Positions 1 to 8,546 of a stretch of 58,104 nt of DNA are shown here, in pieces (the stretch's first letter is position 1; each line of letters begins with the position of its first letter). The notes below the pieces were generated by a model that was not told the origin of the DNA, made no database searches, and saw nothing but the letters and a program-made list of their open reading frames with translations. The stretch covers positions 181,521 to 239,624 of the forward strand of contig NZ_CDCG01000037.1 in NCBI RefSeq assembly GCF_000819845.1. The letters run 5' to 3'. The position numbers and the translations under genes were made by a program. The DNA is from Aeromonas enteropelogenes (GTDB lineage: Bacteria > Pseudomonadota > Gammaproteobacteria > Enterobacterales > Aeromonadaceae).

Positions 1-27
1 CCCCGCCAATCGGCGGGGCTTTATTTT
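1..27 (+). terminator. Rho-independent terminator at the window edge
   Basis: Arms CCCCGCC (1-7) and GGCGGGG (12-18) enclose a four-base loop and are followed by CTTTATTTT. It reads as a terminator for a plus-strand gene left of the window. The same stem lies directly after the malY stop codon on the minus strand, so it may serve both directions; the minus-strand T tract would lie outside the window. Confidence 0.7.
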
Positions 28-1223
28 GCTACCAGTTCCTCCAGCGCCCCGACCAAGGCAGCTAGCCCCTGCTCCACCTTGTGGCGGGAGCAACCGACGT
101 TCAAGCGGATAAAACCCCTGCCCTCGGGGCCATAGGTGTCGCCGCGCATAATGGCGACCCTGTATTTTTCCACCAGCAAGCGTTGCAGCACATCCATCCG
201 CTCGGCCGAGTCGATACCGAGCCCGTTCAAATCAATCCAGGCGAGGTAGGTCCCCTCGGGCACCCGATAGTCGATGGCGGGGAAGGCGGCGTTGAGCCGC
301 GCCGCCACCAGCGCCAGATTGCCGTGCAGATAGGTTTTCAGGGCATCGAGCCACGCATCCCCCTCCCGATAGGCGCTGATATGGGCCAACACCCCGAGAA
401 TGGGGGGAGACGAGAGGCCATGGGCAGCCTTGAGCTGCCGCAGATAATCCGCCCGCGCGCCCTCGTTGGGGATAAAGGCGTAGGCACCACCCAGCGCCGG
501 AATGTTGAAGGATTTCGACCCCGAACTCACCAGTGCCCAGCCATCATCCAGGGTCACCTCGCTCCAGGGCAGATAGGAGGCAAAACTCATGTCCATATGG
601 ATGTCGTCCGAGATCACCCTGACCCCGTGGCGCTGGCAGATGTCCGCCATCCGGCCCAGCTCGTCGCGCGTCCAGACCCGCCCTGTGGGGTTGTGGGGGC
701 TGCACAGCAGCAGGATGCGGCAATCGGGGCGGGCCGCCTGACGCTCGAAGCAGGCCCAGTCAATGTGATAGCTCCCCTCCCCCTTTGTCAGCGGACAAGG
801 GAGCAACACCCGATCGTTGGCGCTGAGCATATTGCCAAAGGCGTCGTAAGCCGGGGTGTGCACCAGCACCCCCTCCCCCGGTTTGGACCAGAGGCTCACC
901 AGCTGGGCGATGATGTAGATGACGGAAGGACCGTAGACCAGACTCTCGGGGTCGAGGCGTGCCCCGTAGCGGCGGGCGAACCAGCCGGTGACCGCCCCCT
1001 TGAAGTCGTCGTGGTTCCAGCGGCTGTAGCCGAAGACCCCGTGTTCGAGGCGCTTGGCCAGGGTCTGGCGAATGCAGGGGGCGGTCTCGATATCCATGTC
1101 GGAGATGGTGAAGGGGAGCAGGTCGGCGTGGCCAAAGCGGTCGGCCACATAGTCCCACTGGGTGCAGTAGGTGCCGTGGCGATCGACCTGGCGGTCAAAA
1201 TCAAAGGGTTCAGTGTTGGACAT
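21..1223 (-). CDS. malY: MalY-type PLP-dependent cystathionine beta-lyase / aminotransferase
   Basis: Fold-type I PLP enzyme of the MalY/PatB family. In E. coli MalY is a C-S beta-lyase (cystathionine to homocysteine) that also represses the maltose activator MalT by binding it. The N-terminal block (VDRHGTYCTQWDYVADRFG) and the PLP lysine motif SGSKSFNIPAL, with Lys237, match E. coli MalY closely over full length (400 aa here, 390 there). The chosen ATG at 1223 has a GAGAG-type ribosome site just upstream; a TTG at 1244 would add seven residues. It follows malX on the same strand after 81 bp containing a small hairpin, as in the enterobacterial malXY operon. Identity is secure; the MalT-binding role is inferred from E. 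coli. Confidence 0.93.
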   Translation of the reverse strand: MSNTEPFDFDRQVDRHGTYCTQWDYVADRFGHADLLPFTISDMDIETAPCIRQTLAKRLEHGVFGYSRWNHDDFKGAVTGWFARRYGARLDPESLVYGPSVIYIIAQLVSLWSKPGEGVLVHTPAYDAFGNMLSANDRVLLPCPLTKGEGSYHIDWACFERQAARPDCRILLLCSPHNPTGRVWTRDELGRMADICQRHGVRVISDDIHMDMSFASYLPWSEVTLDDGWALVSSGSKSFNIPALGGAYAFIPNEGARADYLRQLKAAHGLSSPPILGVLAHISAYREGDAWLDALKTYLHGNLALVAARLNAAFPAIDYRVPEGTYLAWIDLNGLGIDSAERMDVLQRLLVEKYRVAIMRGDTYGPEGRGFIRLNVGCSRHKVEQGLAALVGALEELVAK

Positions 1224-1260
1224 CTCTTTTTCTCTCGCCAGCAAAGATACGAATGAACAA

Positions 1261-1277
1261 GGGGGCGTGACGCCCCC
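1261..1277. other. Intercistronic hairpin between malX and malY
   Basis: GGGGGCG (1261-1267) and CGCCCCC (1271-1277) form a seven-pair GC stem with a three-base loop. There is no T tract on the minus strand, so it is more likely an RNA-stability or expression-balancing element than a full terminator. Confidence 0.5.
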
Positions 1278-1304
1278 GGGGATTAAGGTAAAAGGCTGGC
1301 CGGA

Positions 1305-2876
1305 TCAGGCCCCCATCAGGCTCTGCAGCTGGTTTTTCACCAGATGGACCTGGGGCCCTATCACCACTTGCAGGTTGTGCTCGTCGAGCTTGATCACCCC
1401 GATGGCGCCGTTGGCCTTGAGCAGCTTGTCATCGACCCGGCTCATGTCCTGCACCGACATGCGCAGGCGGGTGATGCAGTTATCCAGCGCCAGGATATTG
1501 TCGGCACCGCCCAGGGCATTGAGGATGATCTCGCCGTTGTAACCGCTGTTGCCTGCCTTCTTGCCGGTCGGCTGCGCGACGTCGCTGGTCTCGATCTCAC
1601 GACCGGGCGTCTTGAGGTTAAAGCGCACGATGGCGAAGCGGAACACGCTGTAGTAGATGGCAAACCAGATCCCCGCTACCACGGGCACCAGATACCACTT
1701 GGTGGCGGTGCCCTGCAGCACACCGAACACCAGAAAATCGATGAGGTTGCCGTCGGTGTTGCCGATAGTGACGCCGAGCAGCCCCATGGTCATAAAGCCC
1801 AGGCCAGTCAGGATGGCGTGGATGAAATAGAGCACGGGTGCCACGAACAGGAACAGGAACTCCAGCGGCTCTGTGATCCCGCCGATGACGCAAGCCACCA
1901 CGCCGGAGACCAGCAGCGCCTTGATCTTGCCGCGATTTTCCGGACGGGCGCAGTGATACATGGCAAGCGCCGCCCCCGGCAAACCGCCGAGGAAGGCCGG
2001 CATCTTGCCCTGGGAGAGGAAAGAGGTGGCCGAGACCGAGAACTGGGTGATATTGGCGCAGGAGAGCTCGGCATAGAAGATGTTGAGGGCGCCACTCACC
2101 TCGTTGCCGCACACAAGCTGAGTACCACCCGCTTCGGTAAAGCGAATGAGCGCCACCAGGATGTGGTGCAGACCCAGCGGCAACAGCAGACGCTCACCGG
2201 TACCGAACAGGAAGGGACCGAAGGGGCCGGCGTGGGAAATCAGCGCACCAATGCCGTTGATGCCGGCGGCGAACCAGGGCCAGACGAAGGGCACCACCAG
2301 ACCGACGACACCCAGCACCAATGCGGTGATGATGGGCACGAAGCGGGCACCGCCGAAGAAGGCGAGCGCATCCGGCATCTTGTAGGTGTAAAAACGGGCG
2401 TGAAGCTTGGCGACGATCACCCCGACGATGATGGCCCCCAGAATACCGGTATCGATGGAGCTGATGCCTAGGATGGCTTTCACCCCGTAGGCCTTCTCCG
2501 CCGCGGCGTCACCGATGACGTTGGCGACCGTCAGGTAGAAGTTGATGGAGAGGTTGAGGGCCGCGTAACCAACGAAACCGGCAAAAGCCGCCACTCCTTT
2601 CTCCTCGCGCGCCAGCCCGAGAGGAATGGCGACGGCGAACATCACCGGCAAATAGATAAAGGCCACCAGCCCTACCTTGGTCATCCAGAGGAAGAGCAGT
2701 TGCAGCAGGGTGTTGTCGAGGAAGGGCATGCTCTGCTTGACCGCATCGCTGGTGAGCGAGCTGCCGACACCGAGCAGGATACCGGAGAAGGCCAGCAGGG
2801 CGACCGGCAGCATAAAGGTCTTGCCGAGGCTTTGCAGGAACTCCCATATCGTGGATTTGGCGGGTGACTTGGCCAT
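1305..2876 (-). CDS. malX: PTS glucose/maltose-type EIICB component MalX
   Basis: Membrane permease of the phosphotransferase system, imports and phosphorylates a hexose-type sugar. The 523-residue protein matches E. coli MalX (530 aa) throughout: N-terminal WEFLQSLGKTFMLPVALLAF, a multi-helix EIIC region with GTGERLLLPLGLHHILVALIRF, and a C-terminal EIIB domain whose phosphorylated cysteine is in LDNCITRLR (Cys467). There is no EIIA domain, so phosphate must come from an EIIA encoded elsewhere. The ATG at 2876 has AAGGA about eight bases upstream; the longer reading frame toward 3143 runs through the regulatory region and is not used. It is divergent from malI, with a MalI operator between them. 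The natural substrate of MalX is unsettled even in E. coli. Confidence 0.93.
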   Translation of the reverse strand: MAKSPAKSTIWEFLQSLGKTFMLPVALLAFSGILLGVGSSLTSDAVKQSMPFLDNTLLQLLFLWMTKVGLVAFIYLPVMFAVAIPLGLAREEKGVAAFAGFVGYAALNLSINFYLTVANVIGDAAAEKAYGVKAILGISSIDTGILGAIIVGVIVAKLHARFYTYKMPDALAFFGGARFVPIITALVLGVVGLVVPFVWPWFAAGINGIGALISHAGPFGPFLFGTGERLLLPLGLHHILVALIRFTEAGGTQLVCGNEVSGALNIFYAELSCANITQFSVSATSFLSQGKMPAFLGGLPGAALAMYHCARPENRGKIKALLVSGVVACVIGGITEPLEFLFLFVAPVLYFIHAILTGLGFMTMGLLGVTIGNTDGNLIDFLVFGVLQGTATKWYLVPVVAGIWFAIYYSVFRFAIVRFNLKTPGREIETSDVAQPTGKKAGNSGYNGEIILNALGGADNILALDNCITRLRMSVQDMSRVDDKLLKANGAIGVIKLDEHNLQVVIGPQVHLVKNQLQSLMGA

Positions 2877-2986
2877 GTGTCTGATCCTTGTAAGGTTAAG
2901 GGCACGCCCGATGTCGGTCACTGTCGCCGTTGTCCACTCCCTTGCTGGCAAGCAAGGGCGACAGCCCCCCATCAGGTTTTGCTGGA

Positions 2987-3004
2987 TGATAAAACGTTTT
3001 ATCA
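2987..3004. promoter_or_regulatory. MalI operator, perfect 18-bp palindrome
   Basis: TGATAAAACGTTTTATCA is a perfect palindrome and contains the GATAAAACGTTTTATC site known for E. coli MalI. It lies 111 bp upstream of the malX start codon, between malX and malI, so bound MalI would repress malXY and possibly itself. Confidence 0.85.
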
Positions 3005-3090
3005 CTTCGTAATTGCCAAGATGATCACAGAATGACCGAGCTGGCAGGATAGGCGTTGCGAAACTGTGAGCCAGATCGGCTCGAAGGTGA

Positions 3091-3102
3091 TGTAACGTTT
3101 CA
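3091..3102. promoter_or_regulatory. Possible second, degenerate MalI operator
   Basis: TGTAACGTTTCA keeps the central AACGTT and flanking G..C pairing of the strong site but has mismatches. Its centre is 101 bp from that of the perfect operator and it lies in the malI upstream region. E. coli also has two MalI sites, so autoregulation is plausible but not shown. Confidence 0.4.
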
Positions 3103-3163
3103 CTCAGGCAGACGAGGGGGTATGCTGTGGCCTCGGTATCCATCTGCTGTCGCCCGTTCGCCT

Positions 3164-4201
3164 ATGTCCCCCAAACCGCTCTTGTCGAAAAACCCCAAGA
3201 TCACCGACGTTGCCCAGCTGGCGGGAGTCTCGGTCACCACCGTCTCCATGGTGCTGCGGGGCAAGGGGCGCATCTCCCCCGCCACCACAGAGCGGGTGCA
3301 GCAGGCGATCAAGCAGCTCGACTATGTGCCCAACAGCGCTGCCGCCAACCTGCGCAGCCAGCAATCCAACCTGGTGGGACTGATCTTGCGGGACATCACG
3401 GATCCCTTCTATACCGAGGTCACTGCCGGGGTGAGCGAGGTGCTGGAGCAGCAGGGATATCTGCTGTTTCTGACCCAGTGCGGCCACAGTCCGGAGCGGT
3501 TGCAGCAGAGCATCCAGTCCCTGTCGCGCCAAGGGGTAGCGGGCATCATCTTCAATCCGGTGCGCGGCGCGGCCGCCAAAACCATGGAGGCACTGCTCGA
3601 CTCCGAGCTGCCCGTGGTGTGCGCCGCCCGCTCCTATTATCGCGATGACGTGGACTTTATCGGCCCGGACAACACCCATGCCGCCCAGCAGGCCACCACC
3701 TACCTCATCGATCAGGGCCACCGCCATATCGCCTATGTGGGGGGGCGGGCTGACTCGCTGACCCGCGCCGAGCGGATCGGCGGCTACTGCGCCAGCCTGC
3801 TGCAATACGGCCTGCCCTTCAAACCCGAGTGGGTGCTCGAATGCGATCGCACCCAGCGCAGCGCCGCCGACACCATAGCCCAGCTGCTGCACCAGCATCC
3901 CAAGGTGACGGCCATTCTGTGCCACTATCCGGAGGTGGCCCTCGGCGGCATCTACGGGGTGGAGGCCAGCGGTCGCACCGTGGGCAAGGACAACTACATC
4001 GGCCAGCAGGTAGCCCTGCTCGGCTTTGACGACGTGGCGGAGGCCGAGCTCACCGCCCCCGCCCTCACCTTCGTCAGCTCTCCGGCCCGGGAGATAGGCC
4101 GCCAGGCCGCCCTGCGCCTGCTGACCCGGATGCAGCAACCCGAGCTCGCCCCCAATCGCCATATCATCACCCCCAATCTGCAGAAGCGGGAATCGGCGTA
4201 A
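3164..4201 (+). CDS. malI: LacI-family repressor MalI
   Basis: DNA-binding repressor of malXY. The N-terminal helix-turn-helix reads ITDVAQLAGVSVTTVSMVL, followed by the hinge-helix region NSAAANLRSQQSN and a periplasmic-binding-protein-like effector domain. Phrases such as DDVDFIGPDN and LTRAERIGGYCASLLQYGLPF align with E. coli MalI. The start is uncertain: ATG at 3164 places the helix-turn-helix as in the family but has no clear ribosome site, while ATG at 3122 has a GAGGGG run only a few bases upstream and would add 14 residues. The gene is divergent from malX with operator sites between. The inducer of MalI is not known. Confidence 0.92.
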   Translation: MSPKPLLSKNPKITDVAQLAGVSVTTVSMVLRGKGRISPATTERVQQAIKQLDYVPNSAAANLRSQQSNLVGLILRDITDPFYTEVTAGVSEVLEQQGYLLFLTQCGHSPERLQQSIQSLSRQGVAGIIFNPVRGAAAKTMEALLDSELPVVCAARSYYRDDVDFIGPDNTHAAQQATTYLIDQGHRHIAYVGGRADSLTRAERIGGYCASLLQYGLPFKPEWVLECDRTQRSAADTIAQLLHQHPKVTAILCHYPEVALGGIYGVEASGRTVGKDNYIGQQVALLGFDDVAEAELTAPALTFVSSPAREIGRQAALRLLTRMQQPELAPNRHIITPNLQKRESA

Positions 4202-4349
4202 ATCACCGGGAGCGAGCGAGACAAAGCCCCGCCCTCTCGTTTCGACCTGATACGCCGGTAATGCCATCCCAAACAAGGGGTTAGGGCTGCTTGCTCACAT
4301 ACAGAGCCCACACCCTGAACAAAAAAGAGGCGTTATTGGCGATCTTTTT

Positions 4350-4366
4350 CTAGACGACCGGTCTAG
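4350..4366. promoter_or_regulatory. NemR-type operator upstream of the TetR gene
   Basis: CTAGACGACCGGTCTAG carries the TAGAC...GTCTA arms of the NemR box, 20 bp before the regulator's ATG. The first 16 bases recur exactly upstream of the reductase at 4996-5011, which suggests one regulator controls both genes. Confidence 0.75.
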
Positions 4367-4385
4367 TAACCACTACCATGCCGCC

Positions 4386-4952
4386 ATGACCGACAGATAC
4401 CAAGACACGCGCCAGCATCTGCTCGACACTGGCCGCACCATACTGACCACCCACGGCTTCAACGCCATGGGGTTGAGCTTTTTGCTGCAAGAGGCCGGGG
4501 TGCCCAAGGGCTCCTTCTACCACTACTTCAAGTCAAAAGAGCAGTTTGGCGAAGCCCTGCTCAGTCACTACATCGACAGCTATCTGGTGGAGATGGAGGC
4601 ATTGCTCGGTGGCCAGGACAAACCGGGACGCGAACGCCTGCTACGCTACTTTGCCCACTGGAAAGGGAGCTGTTGCGACTGCCTGGTCGTCAAGCTGAGC
4701 GCCGAGGTGGCGGATCTCTCCGACACTATGCGCCTCATCCTGAAGACCGGTACAGACAGGGTCGTGCGGCGCCTCGCGCTGGCCATCGAAGAGGCCATCG
4801 CCGATGGCAGCCTGAGTCACAGAGCGACCCAGCCGCTGGCGACCAACCTCTACCAGCTCTGGCTGGGGGCGGCCCTGCTTGGCAAACTGGATCGAGAGGG
4901 GCAACAGCTGGAACACGCCTACACCATGACGCTCCAGCTGCTGGCCCCATGA
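4386..4952 (+). CDS. TetR-family regulator, NemR-like electrophile/bleach sensor
   Basis: One-component repressor of 188 residues. The N-terminal helix-turn-helix includes GLSFLLQEAGVPKGSFYHYFKSKEQFG, nearly the NemR sequence. The ligand-domain segment CLVVKLSAEVADLSDTMR aligns with E. coli NemR around its redox-active Cys106, giving Cys99 here. Lys167 in GAALLGKLDR aligns with NemR Lys175, which forms a sulfenamide with that cysteine. Two additional cysteines (96, 97) sit next to Cys99. The operator lies upstream and is repeated before the following reductase gene, so the pair probably forms a reactive-electrophile response. Assignment to the NemR/AcuR group is strong; the actual inducer is inferred. 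Confidence 0.87.
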   Translation: MTDRYQDTRQHLLDTGRTILTTHGFNAMGLSFLLQEAGVPKGSFYHYFKSKEQFGEALLSHYIDSYLVEMEALLGGQDKPGRERLLRYFAHWKGSCCDCLVVKLSAEVADLSDTMRLILKTGTDRVVRRLALAIEEAIADGSLSHRATQPLATNLYQLWLGAALLGKLDREGQQLEHAYTMTLQLLAP

Positions 4953-4960
4953 ATAAACAG

Positions 4961-4985
4961 GCCCGATAGATGTCGGGCTTTTTTG
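4961..4985 (+). terminator. Terminator after the TetR gene
   Basis: GCCCGA (4961-4966) and TCGGGC (4973-4978) form a stem followed by TTTTTTT. It separates the regulator from the downstream reductase, which therefore has its own promoter. Confidence 0.85.
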
Positions 4986-4995
4986 GCAATCGCCA

Positions 4996-5011
4996 CTAGA
5001 CGACCGGTCTA
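4996..5011. promoter_or_regulatory. NemR-type operator upstream of the reductase gene
   Basis: CTAGACGACCGGTCTA is an exact 16-base repeat of 4350-4365, located about 115 bp before the curA-like start codon. It points to direct control by the adjacent TetR regulator. Confidence 0.75.
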
Positions 5012-5127
5012 ATTTTACAAAAAGAAGGCGCTCACCATGTCATAAGGATGACGCCTTCCCGACTCGCGCCGTTGTGGGCAAACCAGCTGCGCAATGGCAC
5101 TGACACTCAGTAATGTGAGGAAATACC

Positions 5128-6174
5128 ATGAACCAGAGCCAAACCGAAAACCGCCAGATGACCCTGGCCGCACGCCCAGTCGGCACCCCGGGTGCCGAAC
5201 ACTTCGCCCTCAAAACCACCCCAGTCCCGAGCATAGCGGAGGGGCAACTGCTGCTCAGAACCGTCTACCTGAGCCTCGACCCCTATATGCGTGGTCGCAT
5301 GAGCGATGCCGACTCCTACGCCGAACCCGTGGCCATTGGTGACGTCATGGTGGGCGGCACCATCAACCGGGTCGTCACCTCCCGCCACCCCGACTATCAG
5401 GAAGGGGACTGGGTCCTGAGCTACGGGGTGGGCTGGCAGGATTACGGCGTCTCCGACGGCAGCTTCCTGTTCAAGCTGGATCCCGCACAGGCCCCCGTCA
5501 GCCACGCCCTCGGCGTGCTCGGCATGCCGGGCTTCACCGCTTTTATGGGGCTGATGGATATCGGCCAGCCCAAGGCCGGTGAAACCCTGGTGGTCGCCGC
5601 CGCGACCGGCCCGGTCGGCGCGACCGTCGCCCAGATCGGCAAGATCATGGGCTGCCGGGTCGTTGCCATCGCCGGATCCGACGAGAAATGCCAGGTGGCC
5701 CGCGAGGAGCTCGGCGCCGATGTTGCCCTGAACCACAAAGCGAGCGACTTCGAGCAGCAACTGGCCGCCGCCTGCCCGGATGGCATCGACATCTACTTCG
5801 AGAACGTCGGTGGCCGGGTGCTCAAGGCCGTGCTGCCCCTGCTCAATGCCAAAGCCCGCATCCCGCTGTGCGGCACCGTTTCCAACTACAACGCCAGCGC
5901 CCTGCCCCAGGGACCCGATCATCTGGACTGGGCCTGGTCCACCATCCTGACTAAGCGGGCCACCGTGAAAGGCTTCATCATTTTCGATGACTACGGCCAT
6001 CGTTATGGCGAGTTCGCCGAGCAGATGGGCAAGTGGGTGAGTGAGGGCAAGATCCACTATCTGGAGCAGATTGTGGATGGTCTGGAGAACGCCCCCGAGG
6101 CGCTCAAGGGACTGCTGGAAGGCAAAAACTTCGGCAAGCTGGTCATTCGCGTCGGCCAGGACGAGCTGGCCTGA
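5128..6174 (+). CDS. curA: NADPH-dependent medium-chain reductase, CurA/YncB type
   Basis: Zinc-independent medium-chain dehydrogenase/reductase (leukotriene B4 dehydrogenase-like) of 348 residues. E. coli CurA reduces curcumin and related enones with NADPH, a detoxification-type reaction. The N-terminal half contains LRTVYLSLDPYMRGRMSD, almost identical to E. coli CurA; the Rossmann fold follows at about residue 155 (AAATGPVGATVAQIGK). The start has TGAGG ten bases upstream. It follows the NemR-like regulator and a copy of its operator. A terminator lies downstream. The physiological substrate is probably an alpha,beta-unsaturated carbonyl, by family knowledge. Confidence 0.9.
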   Translation: MNQSQTENRQMTLAARPVGTPGAEHFALKTTPVPSIAEGQLLLRTVYLSLDPYMRGRMSDADSYAEPVAIGDVMVGGTINRVVTSRHPDYQEGDWVLSYGVGWQDYGVSDGSFLFKLDPAQAPVSHALGVLGMPGFTAFMGLMDIGQPKAGETLVVAAATGPVGATVAQIGKIMGCRVVAIAGSDEKCQVAREELGADVALNHKASDFEQQLAAACPDGIDIYFENVGGRVLKAVLPLLNAKARIPLCGTVSNYNASALPQGPDHLDWAWSTILTKRATVKGFIIFDDYGHRYGEFAEQMGKWVSEGKIHYLEQIVDGLENAPEALKGLLEGKNFGKLVIRVGQDELA

Positions 6175-6269
6175 TCACGACACACCAGCCATGACGGCAG
6201 CTGACACGGGAATGCAAATGTCCTCCCGGGAATTTGCCGCCGGCAGGTACAGTGCCCCTTAACGCTAAA

Positions 6270-6304
6270 AATCCGAAACCGCTTCAAGCAGTTTCGGATT
6301 TTTT
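6270..6304 (+). terminator. Terminator after curA
   Basis: ATCCGAAAC and GTTTCGGAT form a nine-pair stem followed by TTTTT. About 150 bp of apparently noncoding DNA follow before the transporter gene. Confidence 0.88.
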
Positions 6305-6450
6305 ATGCGGACCTGTGAGCCACCTTCCCCCGTTAACCCACGATTAGCGTCAAGGTGTGACAGTGACCAAGGATTAATCAGGGTTTGTCTGTTTGGCGTG
6401 CTATGGCTTTATAGTATCTTGACAAAGCCCTCCCTACTCAAAGGTGTCCC

Positions 6451-8466
6451 ATGAACACACCGCGCTGCACACTGTCTTTACCGATATTTATCCCAAGCCT
6501 CTTGTTTATCATCACCCTGCTGGCGGTCTGCTCGCTGGCGCCGGAGGCGGCTGCCCGCTTCTTTGGCGACGGCCAGAGCTGGATTGCCCAGCACTTCAGC
6601 TGGTTCTACGTGCTGGTGGTCGGCATGTTCCTGATCCTGCTGCTGGTGCTCGCCTTCAGCCACTACGGCAACATCCGCCTCGGGCCGGACGACGCGCGCC
6701 CCGAGTTCAGCTTCACCTCCTGGCTCGCCATGCTGTTTGCCGCCGGCATGGGCATAGGTCTCATGTACTTCGGGGTGGGCGAACCCATGACCCACTTCGT
6801 CTCGCCGCCCCAGGCGGCGCCCCTCACCCCGGCCGCCGCCCGCGAAGCCATGGTGACCACCTTCTTTCACTGGGGCTTTCACGCCTGGGCCATCTACGCC
6901 ATCGTCGGCCTGGTGCTGGCCTACTTCGGCTTTCGCTACAACCTGCCGCTGACTATCCGCTCCGGCCTCTACCCCATCTTCAAGGAGCGGATCCGCGGGC
7001 CGCTCGGCCACGCCGTGGACATCTTCGCCCTGGTGGGCACCATCTTCGGTATCGCCACCACCCTGGGATACGGGGTGCTGCAGCTCTCGGCGGGGATCAC
7101 CCGGCTCACCGGCATCGACACCTCGGGGGAGCTGTTTCGCTTCGGCCTCATCGGCGCCGTCATTGCCCTGGCCGCCCTGTCGGCGGTCACCGGCCTCGAC
7201 AAGGGGGTCAAGCGCCTCTCCGAGCTGAATCTCTTCCTCGCCATCGTGCTTTTGCTGTTCGTGCTGCTGGCCGGCCCCACCCAGTACCTGCTCGGGGCCC
7301 TGTCCGAGAACATCGGCAACTATGTCTCGTCCCTGACCCAGCTCACCTTCCGCACCTTTACCTACAGCGAAACCAGCCAGGCGGGCTGGTTCGGCAACTG
7401 GACCCTGCTCTACTGGGCCTGGTGGATCTCCTGGTCTCCCTTCGTCGGCCTCTTTATCGCCCGCATCTCCCGCGGGCGCACCCTGCGTGAGTTCATCCTC
7501 GGCGTCCTGTTCGTGCCCACCGCCTTCAACCTGCTGTGGATGACGGTGTTCGGCAACGCCGCCATCTGGGTCAGCCAGCGCGCCGGGGGGCAGACCCTGA
7601 CCAGCTCGGTCGGCAACGTTGACACCCTCTTGTTCAACTTCTTTGACCTCTTGCCGGGATCCGACATCACCTCGGCGCTGGCGGTGATCCTCATCAGCGT
7701 CTTTTTCGTCACCTCCGCCGACTCGGGGGCCTTCGTCATCGACAACATCGCCACCCAGGGCAAGGAGCGCTCCCCGATCTGGCAGCGCCTGTTCTGGGCC
7801 GTGCTGCTCGGTATCACCGCCGGTACCCTGATGGCCACCGGTGGGCTGGCGGCGCTGCAGTCCATGACGCTGATCGCCGCCCTGCCGTTTGCCATCATCA
7901 TGGTGCTGCTCTGCCTGGGCCTCTGGCGCGGGCTGGTCGCCGACAGGGAGCACTCGGCGCGCCGCCTCTCCCCCGCCACCGATTTTTGGAACGGCAAGCA
8001 GTGGCGTACCCGCATGGATCACCTGCTTCGCCCCTCCACCGAGGCCGATGCTCACACCTTCCTGCGTGATACAGCCCTGCCTGCATTGACCGCCTTGTGT
8101 CGCGAGTTCGAGGCGCGCGGCCTCGCCAGCCGGGTGGTGCAGGAAGATGCGGATCAGTGCCACCTGCTGGTGCCCCAGGAAGGGCGGCGCGACTTCTGCT
8201 ACGGGGTGCGCATCGAGGCCCGCCCCGCCCCCGCCTTCAACCCGCTGGAGGCGGCCCACAACCATGACCCGGACGCCCGCATCTTCGAGCCCATCACCTA
8301 CTTTGCCGACGGCCGCGCAGGCTACGACATCCAGTACCTGACCCGCGACGAGCTGAGCGCCGATGTCTTGCGCCAGTACGAGCGCTACCTGGTGCTGAGT
8401 CAGGATGAGGGGCTGGATCTGCTAAGCGGCGCACCAGAACACACTCCGCCAGAATCCGGGGCCTGA
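6451..8466 (+). CDS. BCCT-family transporter, BetT-like choline/betaine carrier
   Basis: Inner-membrane secondary transporter of the betaine/choline/carnitine family, 671 residues, close to E. coli BetT (677) and much longer than carnitine-type members. Twelve membrane segments occupy roughly residues 10-500. Signatures are FAAGMGIGLMYFGVGEPMTH, FGIATTLGYGVLQL and the tryptophan-rich WWISWSPFVGLFIARISRGR. The roughly 150-residue hydrophilic C-terminus matches the BetT cytosolic tail that senses osmotic stress. E. coli BetT has GID where this protein has GIG in the substrate-loop motif. The ribosome site AAAGGTG lies upstream. No bet biosynthesis genes are adjacent, so choline versus betaine uptake cannot be decided from context. 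Confidence 0.9.
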   Translation: MNTPRCTLSLPIFIPSLLFIITLLAVCSLAPEAAARFFGDGQSWIAQHFSWFYVLVVGMFLILLLVLAFSHYGNIRLGPDDARPEFSFTSWLAMLFAAGMGIGLMYFGVGEPMTHFVSPPQAAPLTPAAAREAMVTTFFHWGFHAWAIYAIVGLVLAYFGFRYNLPLTIRSGLYPIFKERIRGPLGHAVDIFALVGTIFGIATTLGYGVLQLSAGITRLTGIDTSGELFRFGLIGAVIALAALSAVTGLDKGVKRLSELNLFLAIVLLLFVLLAGPTQYLLGALSENIGNYVSSLTQLTFRTFTYSETSQAGWFGNWTLLYWAWWISWSPFVGLFIARISRGRTLREFILGVLFVPTAFNLLWMTVFGNAAIWVSQRAGGQTLTSSVGNVDTLLFNFFDLLPGSDITSALAVILISVFFVTSADSGAFVIDNIATQGKERSPIWQRLFWAVLLGITAGTLMATGGLAALQSMTLIAALPFAIIMVLLCLGLWRGLVADREHSARRLSPATDFWNGKQWRTRMDHLLRPSTEADAHTFLRDTALPALTALCREFEARGLASRVVQEDADQCHLLVPQEGRRDFCYGVRIEARPAPAFNPLEAAHNHDPDARIFEPITYFADGRAGYDIQYLTRDELSADVLRQYERYLVLSQDEGLDLLSGAPEHTPPESGA

Positions 8467-8480
8467 TCCTCGCGCCCCGC

Positions 8481-8519
8481 AGGTTGGCAAGGAGCGGCCT
8501 ATCGTCTCCTTGCCAACCT
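8481..8519. other. Strong hairpin without a T tract
   Basis: AGGTTGGCAAGGAG (8481-8494) and CTCCTTGCCAACCT (8506-8519) make a perfect 14-pair stem with an 11-base loop, 14 bp after the transporter stop. No T run follows on either strand, so it may be an RNA 3'-end or pause element rather than a classical terminator. Confidence 0.6.
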
Positions 8520-8546
8520 CACCACCGGGGCGAGAGCCGCAATGCC

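Noticed and set aside
81..1256. Long plus-strand open frame opposite malY
   Set aside because: It is the GC-rich antisense shadow of malY, with no ribosome site and low-complexity sequence unlike any family.
6478..8265. A 595-codon minus-strand frame inside the BCCT transporter gene
   Set aside because: The translation is Gly/Asp/Gln-rich nonsense typical of antisense frames in GC-rich genes; the plus-strand product is a clear BetT-like protein.
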